From Pelagicoccus mobilis (lineage in GTDB: Bacteria; Verrucomicrobiota; Verrucomicrobiia; Opitutales; Opitutaceae), in the NCBI RefSeq assembly GCF_016595505.1, contig NZ_JAENIL010000007.1, positions 62,001-126,000 on the forward strand: a stretch of 64,000 nt of DNA. The letters run 5' to 3'. Position 1 is the first letter of the stretch. Each line of letters starts with the position of its first letter. A program made the position numbers and the translations under genes. The notes under the pieces were generated by a model that saw only the letters and a list, made by a program, of their open reading frames with translations, did not search any database and was not told where the DNA came from. Of the stretch, positions 17,266 to 25,749 are shown piece by piece.

Positions 17266-18387
17266 TTACGCAGAACGCCCCTTCGGAGCGCGATACTCAA
17301 ACAAGTCGCACCCCAATATCCGGCGTTCACTCGCTTTGACCGTCTTAGTGACATACTCCGTACCATTCCAGCAAGTGACCACCATCGTCTCTTTTTGGTA
17401 ATCCTTCGCAACTACGACCGCATAGTCGTGCAAGTTCCCAACCTCAAAGCCATCCACCGCCACAATGATATAGCTATCAAAAACCCGAGATTGGTGGAGC
17501 GTCGGCTCAGAGTTGGCAACGACAAGGCCTTCCTTGGGAGGCGTATCCACTGCAGCCGATTGCTTAGCCCTCCTTGGGTTCACATTCCTGTATAGGTTCT
17601 CAAAAAGGGTGCCATACGACTTCCCGTTTAGCCCTACAATCTCAGGGTGACTCCTGTAGTATCTAGCAATTGGGTACAATTGCCCCTTTTCCTTAGCCAA
17701 TTGCATATAGCACCGCTCAGCCTCAGCATGGCGACCGGCTTTAGCGAGAACGTCAGCCTTCACATGAAGTCCCTTAACTTCGTCAACGCTGGAAACAATT
17801 TCCGCCACAGTCAAAGCGTCCGCATAAGCCTCCCTATACGCGAAACAATCAGCCACCCAAAAGTAATCCTCGTAAGCAACGGTTAGATACCGAATCGCTT
17901 GCACCGCAAGAAAGCGATCCTCGCTCCAGAGCCGCTTCACCTGATCAAAGGCAACACCCCCTCTACCTCCATCCAACGCACGGAATAAAAGGCTGTAGCG
18001 ACTGAAAAGGTCCTCTCTCACCTTGAGGCGATCTTCCAAGACTTTGGAACAAATATAGGAAAGATTAGAAAAAAGCGGCCAGCCATCATGCTCTTCCGGG
18101 TAGATCATCGACATCTTGACCGCATAGAGATAGAAGTCCGTTCGATCCGGCTCCTTGAAGAGTCTGTTTTCATCGACGCCATACTTCTCGCACAACATCT
18201 CGAACGTTTTGGTGAACTCCCGGTGACACACTCGCTGAGTCGTGTAAGTCGGGAGCTCTCCTCTTCTCAAAGCAGCCATGCACTTGTCCACCACTGGAAT
18301 ATTCACATCCGCACGAAGCCCCAGCCCACCCAACAGAAGTACCGCCATCAAAACGGCCAATCTAGCGCATCTACTTATCAAACTCAT
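17266..18387 (-). CDS. Secreted protein with helical-repeat body and PDZ-like C-terminus
   Basis: A 373-residue protein starting MSLISRCARLAVLMAVLLLGG, a Sec signal peptide; start 18387 is chosen because the signal begins there. The middle is alpha-helical and TPR-like (ADALTVAEIVSSVDEVKGLHVKADVLAKAGRHAEAERCYMQLAKEKG). The C-terminal about 85 residues (DSYIIVAVDGFEVGNLHDYAVVVA ... GTEYVTKTVKA) follow the strand pattern of a PDZ domain, whose ligand groove binds C-terminal peptides. No protease domain is attached. It lies just upstream of the SUMF1/PEGA membrane protein and may work with it at the cell envelope; that is inference. Confidence 0.6.
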   Translation of the reverse strand: MSLISRCARLAVLMAVLLLGGLGLRADVNIPVVDKCMAALRRGELPTYTTQRVCHREFTKTFEMLCEKYGVDENRLFKEPDRTDFYLYAVKMSMIYPEEHDGWPLFSNLSYICSKVLEDRLKVREDLFSRYSLLFRALDGGRGGVAFDQVKRLWSEDRFLAVQAIRYLTVAYEDYFWVADCFAYREAYADALTVAEIVSSVDEVKGLHVKADVLAKAGRHAEAERCYMQLAKEKGQLYPIARYYRSHPEIVGLNGKSYGTLFENLYRNVNPRRAKQSAAVDTPPKEGLVVANSEPTLHQSRVFDSYIIVAVDGFEVGNLHDYAVVVAKDYQKETMVVTCWNGTEYVTKTVKASERRILGCDLFEYRAPKGRSA

Positions 18388-18655
18388 AACATCAAATCGC
18401 TCACTGCAGTTTTCACCTAATTCACGACGTCCGCACCTCCGTTTTCTTAAGCGATTTTTCCAGCCCTGACGGCTATCACGTACTACCGCCCGAGCAGCCA
18501 CAAAGGCCCCTCACCATTTAGCGGAATCCAGGCAGCAACCTACAACACGATGATCAGCACTAGCCATTAAGGTAGCGTCCGTTGTCCCCAACGGACACCA
18601 AGCCGCTCCAAACCACATACGCTCCCCCCTTCACCCGAGGCAGCGAAAGCCGTCT
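18388..18655. other. Intergenic spacer with a hairpin at 18577-18596
   Basis: The 268 bp between two minus-strand genes contain a perfect 8-bp stem, GTCCGTTG-TCCC-CAACGGAC (18577-18596). The GTCCCCAACGG core also occurs in the hairpin at 26776-26827. The rest shows no coding potential. It probably holds the promoter of the 17266-18387 gene. Confidence 0.5.
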
Positions 18656-20152
18656 TCAGAGGATGCTGTTACTAACAAAAGCGACGTATTCACTGTCTGG
18701 CGACCATGACGGCACATTGATCGTGCCTTGCCCGCCATAGATGTATGCGATCACCTTTGCATCGCCCGTCTCAATATCCATCAGCCACAAGTATACGTGT
18801 TCGTAAAATGGATGAGCATCAGCGGCCACCTCTTTCGAATAGGAGAGATAGACGATTTTCTTCCCGTCGGGCGATACGTGAGGGAACCAATTATTGAACT
18901 CGTCGTTGGTTATCTGTGTCGGATTCTCTCCATCAGCATCTATACGCCAGATCTCCATCGTCCCCGTTCGAGCGGAATTGAAATAGATATACTTCCCATC
19001 CGGTGAATACTCAGATCCGTCATCTAAACTCGGCGTATCCGTCAATTGGATCTCCTCTCCTCCAGACGAAGGGATTTTATAGATGTTATAGATTCCGTTT
19101 CGTCCCCCAGTATAGATGAGAAACGTTCCATCTGGCGACCAACCATGAAGATAAGACGGATTCACGTCCGTAACTTTCCTCGGCTCTCCTCCGCTCACAG
19201 GAAGTGTGTAGATAGTCGAGTTCCAGTTCTCCTCCTCTACATGATGACTGATCCCGATCCACTTCCCATCAAACGACAATACATGGTCGTTATTGTTCGA
19301 GTCCGCAAATCCCGTGTCCAACAACGAAACCTCCCTTGTGTATAGACTCATCCGATACAGCTTACCGTTTCGATTATAGATCAGGTGCTTTCCATCGACC
19401 GTCCAATTCGGGGCCTGCAGCGAATCCTCCTCCGTGTGCACTACAGTTCGCTTTCCGGTCGAAACATTGAGCAGCTCCAACCGGCTACCGATGTACTCCT
19501 CATACTGAACCAAATCGACAGGGGCCGGACGCACGATTCGCACGTTCCGAAAAACGACAGACTCCCGCTCATCCGCATCATGCGAACAAACAAAGAGCCC
19601 CACATAAACCTCATCGGGCAGCTCAATCTCGCTAGACTCCACAGTCGCAAACGTCTGCCCAAATACCGCTGTCGACATGATGTAGCGTCCACCCCTCCGT
19701 TCCAATTGGACGACGCTTGGTCCGAGATCGCTAGATTTGACCTCCTCAGTTTCGCCTTCCTTCGCCCGACGAAACTGCAACGAGGTGAGCCCATCCCCCG
19801 CATGGACCGATGCCGCCACATGCTTAGAGTCGCCTGCCAAAGACTCTCGGATAATCCAACCCGCCTTTCGATGTTCATGACTTCCCTCTCCCTTAAACTC
19901 GATCTCCGCACGCACAATGAAATCACCCTTCATCTTATTGTAGGCGAAATGGAACTGGTCTTCGCCAGCCCACATATTCTCACCCGCGCCGCTCAGAGTA
20001 TACTCGTCGGCCCTAACATCATAAGCAAGCGCCCCTTGTAGTTTAGGACTCCCTACATCAACATTGGCTGAGAAGGCTTTTTCCGCAGAGTAAAGATTCG
20101 AAGAAAGAAGTTGCGAGGTCATCACGATACAAGAAAGCAAGAAGGGGTTCAT
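18656..20152 (-). CDS. Secreted TolB-like (PD40) beta-propeller protein
   Basis: A 498-residue exported protein, signal peptide MNPFLLSCIVMTSQLLSSNLYSAE; start 20152 is chosen for that reason. Residues about 30-200 resemble a concanavalin-like/DUF1349 beta-sandwich (AGENMWAGEDQFHFAYNKMKGD, GWIIRESL). The rest is a series of PD40/WD40-like propeller blades with the repeated W-S-P-D-G pattern: HGWSPDGTFLIYTGG, EYSPDGKYIYFNS, HVSPDGKKIVYLS, SWSPDSEYVAFVS. Related proteins bind proteins or glycans in the periplasm; some are paired with glycosidases. It is a single-gene unit, divergent from the hydrolase gene at 20457. Confidence 0.8.
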   Translation of the reverse strand: MNPFLLSCIVMTSQLLSSNLYSAEKAFSANVDVGSPKLQGALAYDVRADEYTLSGAGENMWAGEDQFHFAYNKMKGDFIVRAEIEFKGEGSHEHRKAGWIIRESLAGDSKHVAASVHAGDGLTSLQFRRAKEGETEEVKSSDLGPSVVQLERRGGRYIMSTAVFGQTFATVESSEIELPDEVYVGLFVCSHDADERESVVFRNVRIVRPAPVDLVQYEEYIGSRLELLNVSTGKRTVVHTEEDSLQAPNWTVDGKHLIYNRNGKLYRMSLYTREVSLLDTGFADSNNNDHVLSFDGKWIGISHHVEEENWNSTIYTLPVSGGEPRKVTDVNPSYLHGWSPDGTFLIYTGGRNGIYNIYKIPSSGGEEIQLTDTPSLDDGSEYSPDGKYIYFNSARTGTMEIWRIDADGENPTQITNDEFNNWFPHVSPDGKKIVYLSYSKEVAADAHPFYEHVYLWLMDIETGDAKVIAYIYGGQGTINVPSWSPDSEYVAFVSNSIL

Positions 20153-20456
20153 AGCTAGAGTTCCGCTGAAAGGTGGGGTTAGGTTTCCACGAGGCTCTCT
20201 CCGAAAAGACAGCCCCAAGACCGAACAGAAACTCAACACTGAATCGGAGGTGACGCCAGTCACATTTCAGCTCTTACCATCGAGTGAAGACATATCCCGA
20301 AACAACCGGACACCCTGGATTTCCCTCAATAAAGAGCCTAACAAGAAATCTTGTATTCGCTTCTCTTTTACAGCCTCAAACAATCTTCTACCCTAATCCC
20401 ACAATCTTTTCAAAAACCTGCGTGCATTGACGGTGACTCCGAGTAAAGTTCCAACC
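20153..20456. other. Divergent promoter region
   Basis: These 304 bp separate two genes transcribed away from each other and must contain both promoters. I see no clear inverted repeat or recognised operator. An open reading extension of the minus-strand gene (to 20263) covers part of it but does not look coding. Confidence 0.4.
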
Positions 20457-21506
20457 ATGCGCCTGTTACTCGTTACCCTCCTCCTCTTCGTCAACCAAAA
20501 TGCAAGAGGAGCAATCGAACAAAAACAAACGGTCATCGAAGGAGCCAAGGCCTCTGTTTTGGTCGATCCTGAACTCTGGAACAAGAAACTCATCGTAGTC
20601 GCCCACGGCTACGTTCCAGGTGATCGCCCCTTACTCGATCCGCTAAATAAGAACGACCAGCACTTCGCACTCTTCTTGGAATCGGGGTGGATGGTCGCAG
20701 CGACGAGCTACCGCCGAAATGGCCTGATCATTCGCGATGCGATTACTGACTTGGAGCTGCTCTATGACTGGGTAGTAGACGAATACGACAGACCAGAGCT
20801 GACCATCGTGCATGGCAGCTCGATGGGTGGCATGATTGTATCACTCATAGCCGAGCAAGACCAAAGCAGGTTTGATGCAGCCTTGGCAACCGGAGCAGCT
20901 CTTCGCCTAAAAGAAGAAAAGAACCCCTTAGCATTAAAACACCAGCCACTCATTCCCCTGCTCTTCTTGAGCAATCGTAGCGAAATTAAAGGACCTGCCG
21001 CCTACCAGAAAAAGTCCCTCAAGAACGGAAAGAATGCCGCGCTCTGGCAGGTCGATCGAGATGGGCATGTCAATCTCAACACAAAGGAACGTTTCCAGGC
21101 GAACCAAGCATTAGAACTGTGGCTTGCAAAAGGAGAGATAGAGCTCACCCGAGACGGCACCATCGACATGTCACCGGAGAAATCGGGAACTGAACTCATC
21201 GATGGAGTTCTCAATGTTCCCATCAGAAAAATCAGAAAGAGCTACGGAAACCTAACGCTCGACTTAATTCGTAGCGATTTAGAGGCGATTGGACTAAAGC
21301 TCGGGGACAGAGTGAAAGTCACCTATCAAAACCAATCTCACGCCTGCTTGATTGGGACAAGTTATGGGGATGTAAAGGTGGGAGAATGGGTCCTCTTTCA
21401 AAGAGCAGACGGCTACTATCTGCTATCCCGAAACTTCGCTGATGCGGCATCTACGCTAGGTATCAGCTTGGGCGATACAATTCAACTGACCCTTGCCGAA
21501 GGGTAG
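20457..21506 (+). CDS. Exported alpha/beta hydrolase fused to a SAM-hydroxide-adenosyltransferase-like C-terminal domain
   Basis: A 349-residue protein starting MRLLLVTLLLFVNQNARG, a signal peptide. Residues 20-250 are an alpha/beta hydrolase: an early HGYVPGD oxyanion-type stretch, then the nucleophile elbow HGSSMGG with Ser122 as the likely nucleophile, and a late DGHVN histidine. Residues about 260-349 do not belong to that fold. SYGNLTLDL ... GLKLGDRVKV, then TSYGDVKVGEWVLF ... GYYLLSRNFADAASTLGISLGD resembles the C-terminal beta-barrel of SAM hydroxide adenosyltransferases/SAM-dependent halogenases (FGNLxTNI, YADVxxGE, NxGSAAExLGLKVGD). The N-terminal SAM-binding half of that family is absent. 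The substrate is unknown. The start follows the signal peptide; TTG 20427 is less likely. Confidence 0.7.
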   Translation: MRLLLVTLLLFVNQNARGAIEQKQTVIEGAKASVLVDPELWNKKLIVVAHGYVPGDRPLLDPLNKNDQHFALFLESGWMVAATSYRRNGLIIRDAITDLELLYDWVVDEYDRPELTIVHGSSMGGMIVSLIAEQDQSRFDAALATGAALRLKEEKNPLALKHQPLIPLLFLSNRSEIKGPAAYQKKSLKNGKNAALWQVDRDGHVNLNTKERFQANQALELWLAKGEIELTRDGTIDMSPEKSGTELIDGVLNVPIRKIRKSYGNLTLDLIRSDLEAIGLKLGDRVKVTYQNQSHACLIGTSYGDVKVGEWVLFQRADGYYLLSRNFADAASTLGISLGDTIQLTLAEG

Positions 21507-21532
21507 GCAAACCAAACAAAGCCTAACTCAAT

Positions 21533-22327
21533 TTGAAACGAAAACGCCCCCCGAAACCATCCCCTCACCCAGACCTCAAGTACACTGGAAGCGCCTACGG
21601 ATGGATGTTTCTAGCAGCAATGCTCATCCTCCTCGGAGTCTCAATTGTCAGAGACGGCGAGTTCAAGGGCAGAAGCGGGTCAACCCCCATCAAAGGTGAA
21701 GCAGCCAAGACAATCGGCTGGTGTTTCGTGGGTTATGGCAGCTACCTCGGATATATCATTCTATATCGAGCGAGAAAGACTGAGCTTGCACAAAAGGACT
21801 TTCACGAGCTCAAACCGTTCCGGGATTCGATCAACGGATATGACACCGAATTCAAAATAACTTGGGATACATATTCCCGCGGTGGACACGGTGGCGGCGT
21901 GCCCGTTTTCTATTACAAAACGCAAATGCAACTCAAGAATCCCGCGTTGCCTGTGTTCAGTATTTCCCGAAGGGATAAGCTCGGTCTCCTCTTCTGGTAT
22001 CTTGGTCCCGGCCGTATCGGCGACATACTTACAGGCTCAGCCTATTTCGATGCTCGCTACAAGGTTAAGGGATCAAACAAAACCGAGGTTCAAGCCTTCT
22101 TAACTCAGGAACGAGTCGAAGCGCTATCTAACTTCGACCGCGACTACCCGCCAATATTGACTAAAAACGGCTGGCTGAGCCTCACCAACAAGAAGCTCCT
22201 ATACACGGAAGGACCATATAGCAAAGAAGAGAAACTCTTTACCATGCACCGTGGTCGCCTGGGCCTGTTGATCAGCGAAATGACCACTTTGGCCGAGCTG
22301 ATTGATTCAAAGGAAAAGAGTGTTTAG
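21533..22327 (+). CDS. Membrane-anchored protein of unknown function
   Basis: A 264-residue frame beginning at TTG 21533; ATG 21603 (MFLAAMLILLGVS) is an alternative start that would begin inside the first membrane helix. Two hydrophobic segments (GWMFLAAMLILLGVSIV and GWCFVGYGSYLGYIILY) are followed by a soluble part with a DUF3592-like strand pattern (YDTEFKITWDTYSRGGHGGGVPVFYYKTQM) and a second basic region. No catalytic motif is seen. It starts 26 bp after the alpha/beta-hydrolase stop and may share its transcript. Confidence 0.5.
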   Translation: MKRKRPPKPSPHPDLKYTGSAYGWMFLAAMLILLGVSIVRDGEFKGRSGSTPIKGEAAKTIGWCFVGYGSYLGYIILYRARKTELAQKDFHELKPFRDSINGYDTEFKITWDTYSRGGHGGGVPVFYYKTQMQLKNPALPVFSISRRDKLGLLFWYLGPGRIGDILTGSAYFDARYKVKGSNKTEVQAFLTQERVEALSNFDRDYPPILTKNGWLSLTNKKLLYTEGPYSKEEKLFTMHRGRLGLLISEMTTLAELIDSKEKSV

Positions 22328-22488
22328 CGAACATAAGGTTTCTAGCAGACTGCAGGATCTACTTCGAAACGACAGCCCCGGATTACCATAAGCTCTTCCA
22401 GTACACTCAGACGGCAGTCGAATGCCAGAACGTCTATTTCGTAAACGCTTTGCAGCAATGCGGAACAACTGCTAGCAGCCTCTCCTAC

Positions 22489-22680
22489 ATGAACCCGTCT
22501 CTCTTGAAACGTCGCCTCAAAGATGCGATTCGCACCGCTCTGGTAGTCGGAAGCATCCTAACGTTGATCAACCAGTACGACGCCATCTGGGGGGACAAAG
22601 GATTCAGCTTAGCGAAATCGCTCTTGAGCTACCTCGTCCCCTTCCTCGTCTCCATGTACGCGTCTCGTTCTAGGAAGTAG
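22489..22680 (+). CDS. nrtS: NrtS-type small membrane protein
   Basis: A 63-residue protein: KRRLKDAIRTALVVGSILTLINQYDAIWG followed by a second helix, SLLSYLVPFLVSMYASRSRK. The ALVVGSILTLINQ core and paired helices match the NrtS family (short nitrate/nitrite transporter subunits first described in cyanobacteria). The related domain also occurs as an extra module in other membrane proteins, so transport of nitrate is only suggested. ATG 22489 is preferred to the upstream alternative at 22450. It is a single small gene with no nitrate-assimilation genes nearby. Confidence 0.6.
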   Translation: MNPSLLKRRLKDAIRTALVVGSILTLINQYDAIWGDKGFSLAKSLLSYLVPFLVSMYASRSRK

Positions 22681-22737
22681 TCTCAGCCACCATCCAGCGG
22701 CCATAGACGATCCAGTTTCCGAGAAACTGTCCAAAAG

Positions 22738-22795
22738 GTGGGAGCGTGCTTGTCACGCGATTAGCCAGCGATCGCGTGGCAAGCACGCTTCCACA
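22738..22795. repeat. Long near-perfect hairpin element
   Basis: GGAGCGTGCTTGTCACGCGAT (22741-22761) pairs with ATCGCGTGGCAAGCACGCTTCC (22771-22792) with one bulge and one mismatch; GTGG/CCAC extend the ends. It forms a 21-bp stem with a 9-nt loop between two same-strand genes. It may act as a terminator for nrtS or be an intergenic repeat of the REP/MITE type. No second copy is in the window. Confidence 0.55.
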
Positions 22796-22864
22796 ATTAT
22801 TAGACAGCCCCTGAGACCAAACAGCTCCTTTCTTCGTAATACCTAAACAAGACAGAGGGAAGAA

Positions 22865-24208
22865 ATGGAGAATCAAGCTAAACAGATACTAATCAGAATC
22901 GCTGCCACAGGCCTTATTGCAGGAGCAGCATTCGCAATCGGCTACCAACAAGGGAGCTCAAAGTCAGAGGATCGCGAAATAGAACAAAGCCCCGAGATCC
23001 CAGAGACGACAGAAGTCGCGACCTTAGCGGAAAAGCCAGAAGTACCGGAAACGTCGACACCGATCGAGAGTCCTCAAAGAGAAGAACCCACTCCTACACG
23101 ATCGCCGCAAGAAAGCGGTTTTGAGGCAGCTGCGGCAGATATCGAGTCTGCGCTTCGACAGATTGAAACTCTCAACGGCCGGGAACAAATCCAATACACC
23201 CGAGGGGTATTCGAATACCTTGCCAGCGTTCAAACACCCGAGCTCAGTCTCGAGCTGGCCAATCTGCAAGAGCCTAGGACCCGTAGTATCGCCCTCCGCG
23301 CACTCGTGGCGGCGTGGAGCACACCAAACGGACTCTCTTCACAGGAGGCACAAGCACGGGCCGATCAAATCTTCGGCCGGCGAGGTTCTCCCGTCGGCAC
23401 CGAGGCAGCCCTATCTTCCTACCTCTCCGCTGACAACGTTCCTCAATCCGTAAAGGATTCTTGGATACAAACCTTCTCCCAACACCCAGGCCGCTCGGAA
23501 ATCAGAGCCCGCATGGCAGCCGGAGGCAGTCCGGAAGAGATCCAAGCCGCCCTCGCCGAATCGCAAAACTGGACCGAGTGGGAACGCCGCAACTTCTCCG
23601 AAAGCCTTCTCTTCCAATGGACACAAAAGGCACCCGCCGAAGCATGGAAATGGTATCAAAACAGTGGTGACAAGCTTGAAGAGTCTCAAGCGGACCTCAT
23701 CATACAAACTTGGGCGAGCCGAAATCCGGATAGGCTCTTGGAGCAACTGGATCAAATAGATCTCGGTCCGCAGAGGGAAACAGCAATCCAGAGCCTTTCC
23801 CGCAGTCTCGCCAGGCGCGGAACGTTAGACGCCATGAACTGGGCTGACTCACTCGCCGACCCCGCAGAACGAGACATCGCTTATCAATCAATATACGACG
23901 CTACCCCCAAGGGCATTGGAGCAAAGGTCGGTATCGAATCCGGCTTCCTGCGGGTTGACCAAATCATGCCCGAAGGGGCCTTGAGAAACACCGATGTGCA
24001 AGCCGGCGACCTTATTGTTGAAGCCAGAGAACTCGATGGAGGCTCGCATAGCCTCTACGGGAAGTCGCTCAGAGAATCCATCGGAGCGCTCCGCGGAGCG
24101 CCAGGATCGCAAGTCGAAATCCGCTACCTCCGTCGCAATCCCGATACAGGCGAAATGGAGGAACGCACGACAACCGTCACGAGAGACATACTGGTCAACG
24201 ACGGCTAG
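22865..24208 (+). CDS. Membrane-anchored PDZ-domain protein
   Basis: A 447-residue protein with one N-terminal membrane anchor (ILIRIAATGLIAGAAFAIGY), then a Pro/Glu/Thr-rich spacer to about 75. A helical region (75-340) with repeated W-A/W-T-x-x-x-P-x-x-A patterns (FQWTQKAPAEAWKWYQ, QTWASRNPDRLLEQL) follows, resembling helical-repeat scaffolds common in Verrucomicrobia. The C-terminal PDZ domain is at about 343-440 (GIGAKVGIESGFLRVDQIMPEGAL, VQAGDLIVEA, LRGAPGSQVEIRYLR). There is no protease triad. It probably acts as a periplasmic binding scaffold. It is monocistronic, between the hairpin element and a convergent glycosidase. Confidence 0.75.
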   Translation: MENQAKQILIRIAATGLIAGAAFAIGYQQGSSKSEDREIEQSPEIPETTEVATLAEKPEVPETSTPIESPQREEPTPTRSPQESGFEAAAADIESALRQIETLNGREQIQYTRGVFEYLASVQTPELSLELANLQEPRTRSIALRALVAAWSTPNGLSSQEAQARADQIFGRRGSPVGTEAALSSYLSADNVPQSVKDSWIQTFSQHPGRSEIRARMAAGGSPEEIQAALAESQNWTEWERRNFSESLLFQWTQKAPAEAWKWYQNSGDKLEESQADLIIQTWASRNPDRLLEQLDQIDLGPQRETAIQSLSRSLARRGTLDAMNWADSLADPAERDIAYQSIYDATPKGIGAKVGIESGFLRVDQIMPEGALRNTDVQAGDLIVEARELDGGSHSLYGKSLRESIGALRGAPGSQVEIRYLRRNPDTGEMEERTTTVTRDILVNDG

Positions 24209-24345
24209 CCGAAGACAAACCAAAAAATAGTGGAGCCGAAGATCATTCTGGCTTCGATCCTACTGGCTCGGTCTTTCGATCGAAACTCGCAGTCAACAAA
24301 CGTGCCTACACCCCATCAATAAGGCACGGTGCGCACCAAATGCCC

Positions 24346-25422
24346 TCACTGCTGAAGCGGGATAAACAGCGAGTGCGTATCGCCATCTAGCTGTTTGATT
24401 CCGGCCGTCATCACGAGCGGTTTACCATTTTCGTGATAAATGGTCGGGCGCTCGTAACGGTGGACCTTAACCGTAGTACCATCGGTCTTGGTGTAGGCCT
24501 TGTCCGAAACCTTGTAGTTTTTTGCCCGCTCCCAATTGAGACCGTCCGTCGAGGTAATCATCCCCATGTAACCAAATGCATGATACAGGGAGTAATAGCG
24601 TTCACGCTCCGCGTCGTACCAGACTTCCGGATCTTCGGAATTGTAGTTTATGACGACCGGCTTGGGTTGCATCTCCCATGGGCCAAGCGGGTGGTCAGCG
24701 AGCAGGACCGCTTGCATCCGAAGGATAGTTCCTTCTGGCTGATCTGGCTGATCCCCGCGGATCACCATCAAGTAGCCTCCATCCGGACGCTGGGTCACGG
24801 TCACGTTGTTGGACATGTTGGCGATTGGAAGCTGTGGCTCGAAAACAGGCTTATCAAAACGCTTCCAAGGCCCCTCCATGCTATCCGCAACCGCGACACC
24901 GATGCGTTGATTCAATCGCATCATGCCACGGATATCGCTCTTGTTCCACTTCGCTCGACGCGCTTCCTCGAGTTGCTCGGGCGTGAGATCGAGATCTCCC
25001 GTATTGGTCGACATGTAGTAAATGTAGTACTTGCCATCAAACTTGTAGACCTTCGGGCAGTGCACCGTGTACTGGTCCCAATGCCCATCGCCACGCCCTT
25101 CGAGCACGACCTCTACATGCTCCCAAGGACCAGTCGGTTTATCCGCCACCGCTCGTGATACGATTCCATCAGTAAGCCAGCAGAAGAACCCATGCTTCTT
25201 CGGCATCTGAGAGTAGATCAAGTGGTACTTTCCGTCATCGTCCTTAACGATCCCAGAGCCCCAGTTGTAGAACTCTTCGTTGTAGAAGATATTCTCCTCG
25301 GAGACCGGCTGCATGATCGCAGAGAGATTAAAATCGTCAGTGTCTTTCCCTTTGGCCAAAGCGGTTAGAAGCACACCAGACAAACAGATGCGTAGGATAT
25401 AGGTCACGTCACAAGACAACAC
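24346..25422 (-). CDS. Five-bladed beta-propeller glycoside hydrolase (GH43/GH117-like)
   Basis: A 358-residue protein. Residues 1-24 look like a signal peptide. The body has the propeller signatures of clan GH-F and relatives: FYNWGSGIVKDDDGKYHLIYSQM (first blade, acidic residues), KFDGKYYIYYMSTNTGD, DSMEGPWKRF, NSEDPEVWYDAERERYYSLYHAFG and RYERPTIYHENGKP. The DGKY(H/Y)x(I/L)Y repeat is typical of GH43/GH117/GH32-type propellers that remove terminal sugars such as arabinose, xylose or anhydrogalactose; the specific sugar cannot be read off. It lies alone, convergent with the PDZ-domain gene and divergent from the methyltransferase gene. A small palindrome (ATTG-CATA-CAAT, 25449-25460) 27 bp upstream of the start might be an operator. 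Confidence 0.75.
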   Translation of the reverse strand: MLSCDVTYILRICLSGVLLTALAKGKDTDDFNLSAIMQPVSEENIFYNEEFYNWGSGIVKDDDGKYHLIYSQMPKKHGFFCWLTDGIVSRAVADKPTGPWEHVEVVLEGRGDGHWDQYTVHCPKVYKFDGKYYIYYMSTNTGDLDLTPEQLEEARRAKWNKSDIRGMMRLNQRIGVAVADSMEGPWKRFDKPVFEPQLPIANMSNNVTVTQRPDGGYLMVIRGDQPDQPEGTILRMQAVLLADHPLGPWEMQPKPVVINYNSEDPEVWYDAERERYYSLYHAFGYMGMITSTDGLNWERAKNYKVSDKAYTKTDGTTVKVHRYERPTIYHENGKPLVMTAGIKQLDGDTHSLFIPLQQ

Positions 25423-25749
25423 CTAATACCCATCAAAGCCAATGATATATTGCATACAATCGCACCCAAGGGAGCTTAAACATTTTACATTTAGTAAAGT
25501 ACGAAAATAGACCATCAACGCCCCTAACCAGCCAACTGGACTAGAAAGACAGAGCGCTCCTTTTGCCGCAGAATCCGCCTGAGATCGGCCCTAGGCCAAG
25601 CTTTCCCCATCTCCTTTTCATGGTCGGAACAGCACATCCAGAAAATGCTGCCTTGCCGCCTCGCTATTCAAGAGACAACCTCGCCTCTCAGTCAGCCAAT
25701 CCCAATCTGGATGCACGCCGACCTCCGACACACACGATAGACTTAGAAC
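25423..25749. other. Divergent intergenic region with possible operator at 25449-25460
   Basis: These 327 bp separate the glycosidase and the methyltransferase genes. The 5' part is AT-rich and contains ATTG-CATA-CAAT (25449-25460), an inverted repeat just upstream of the glycosidase start. The methyltransferase side shows no gene or clear motif. Confidence 0.35.
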
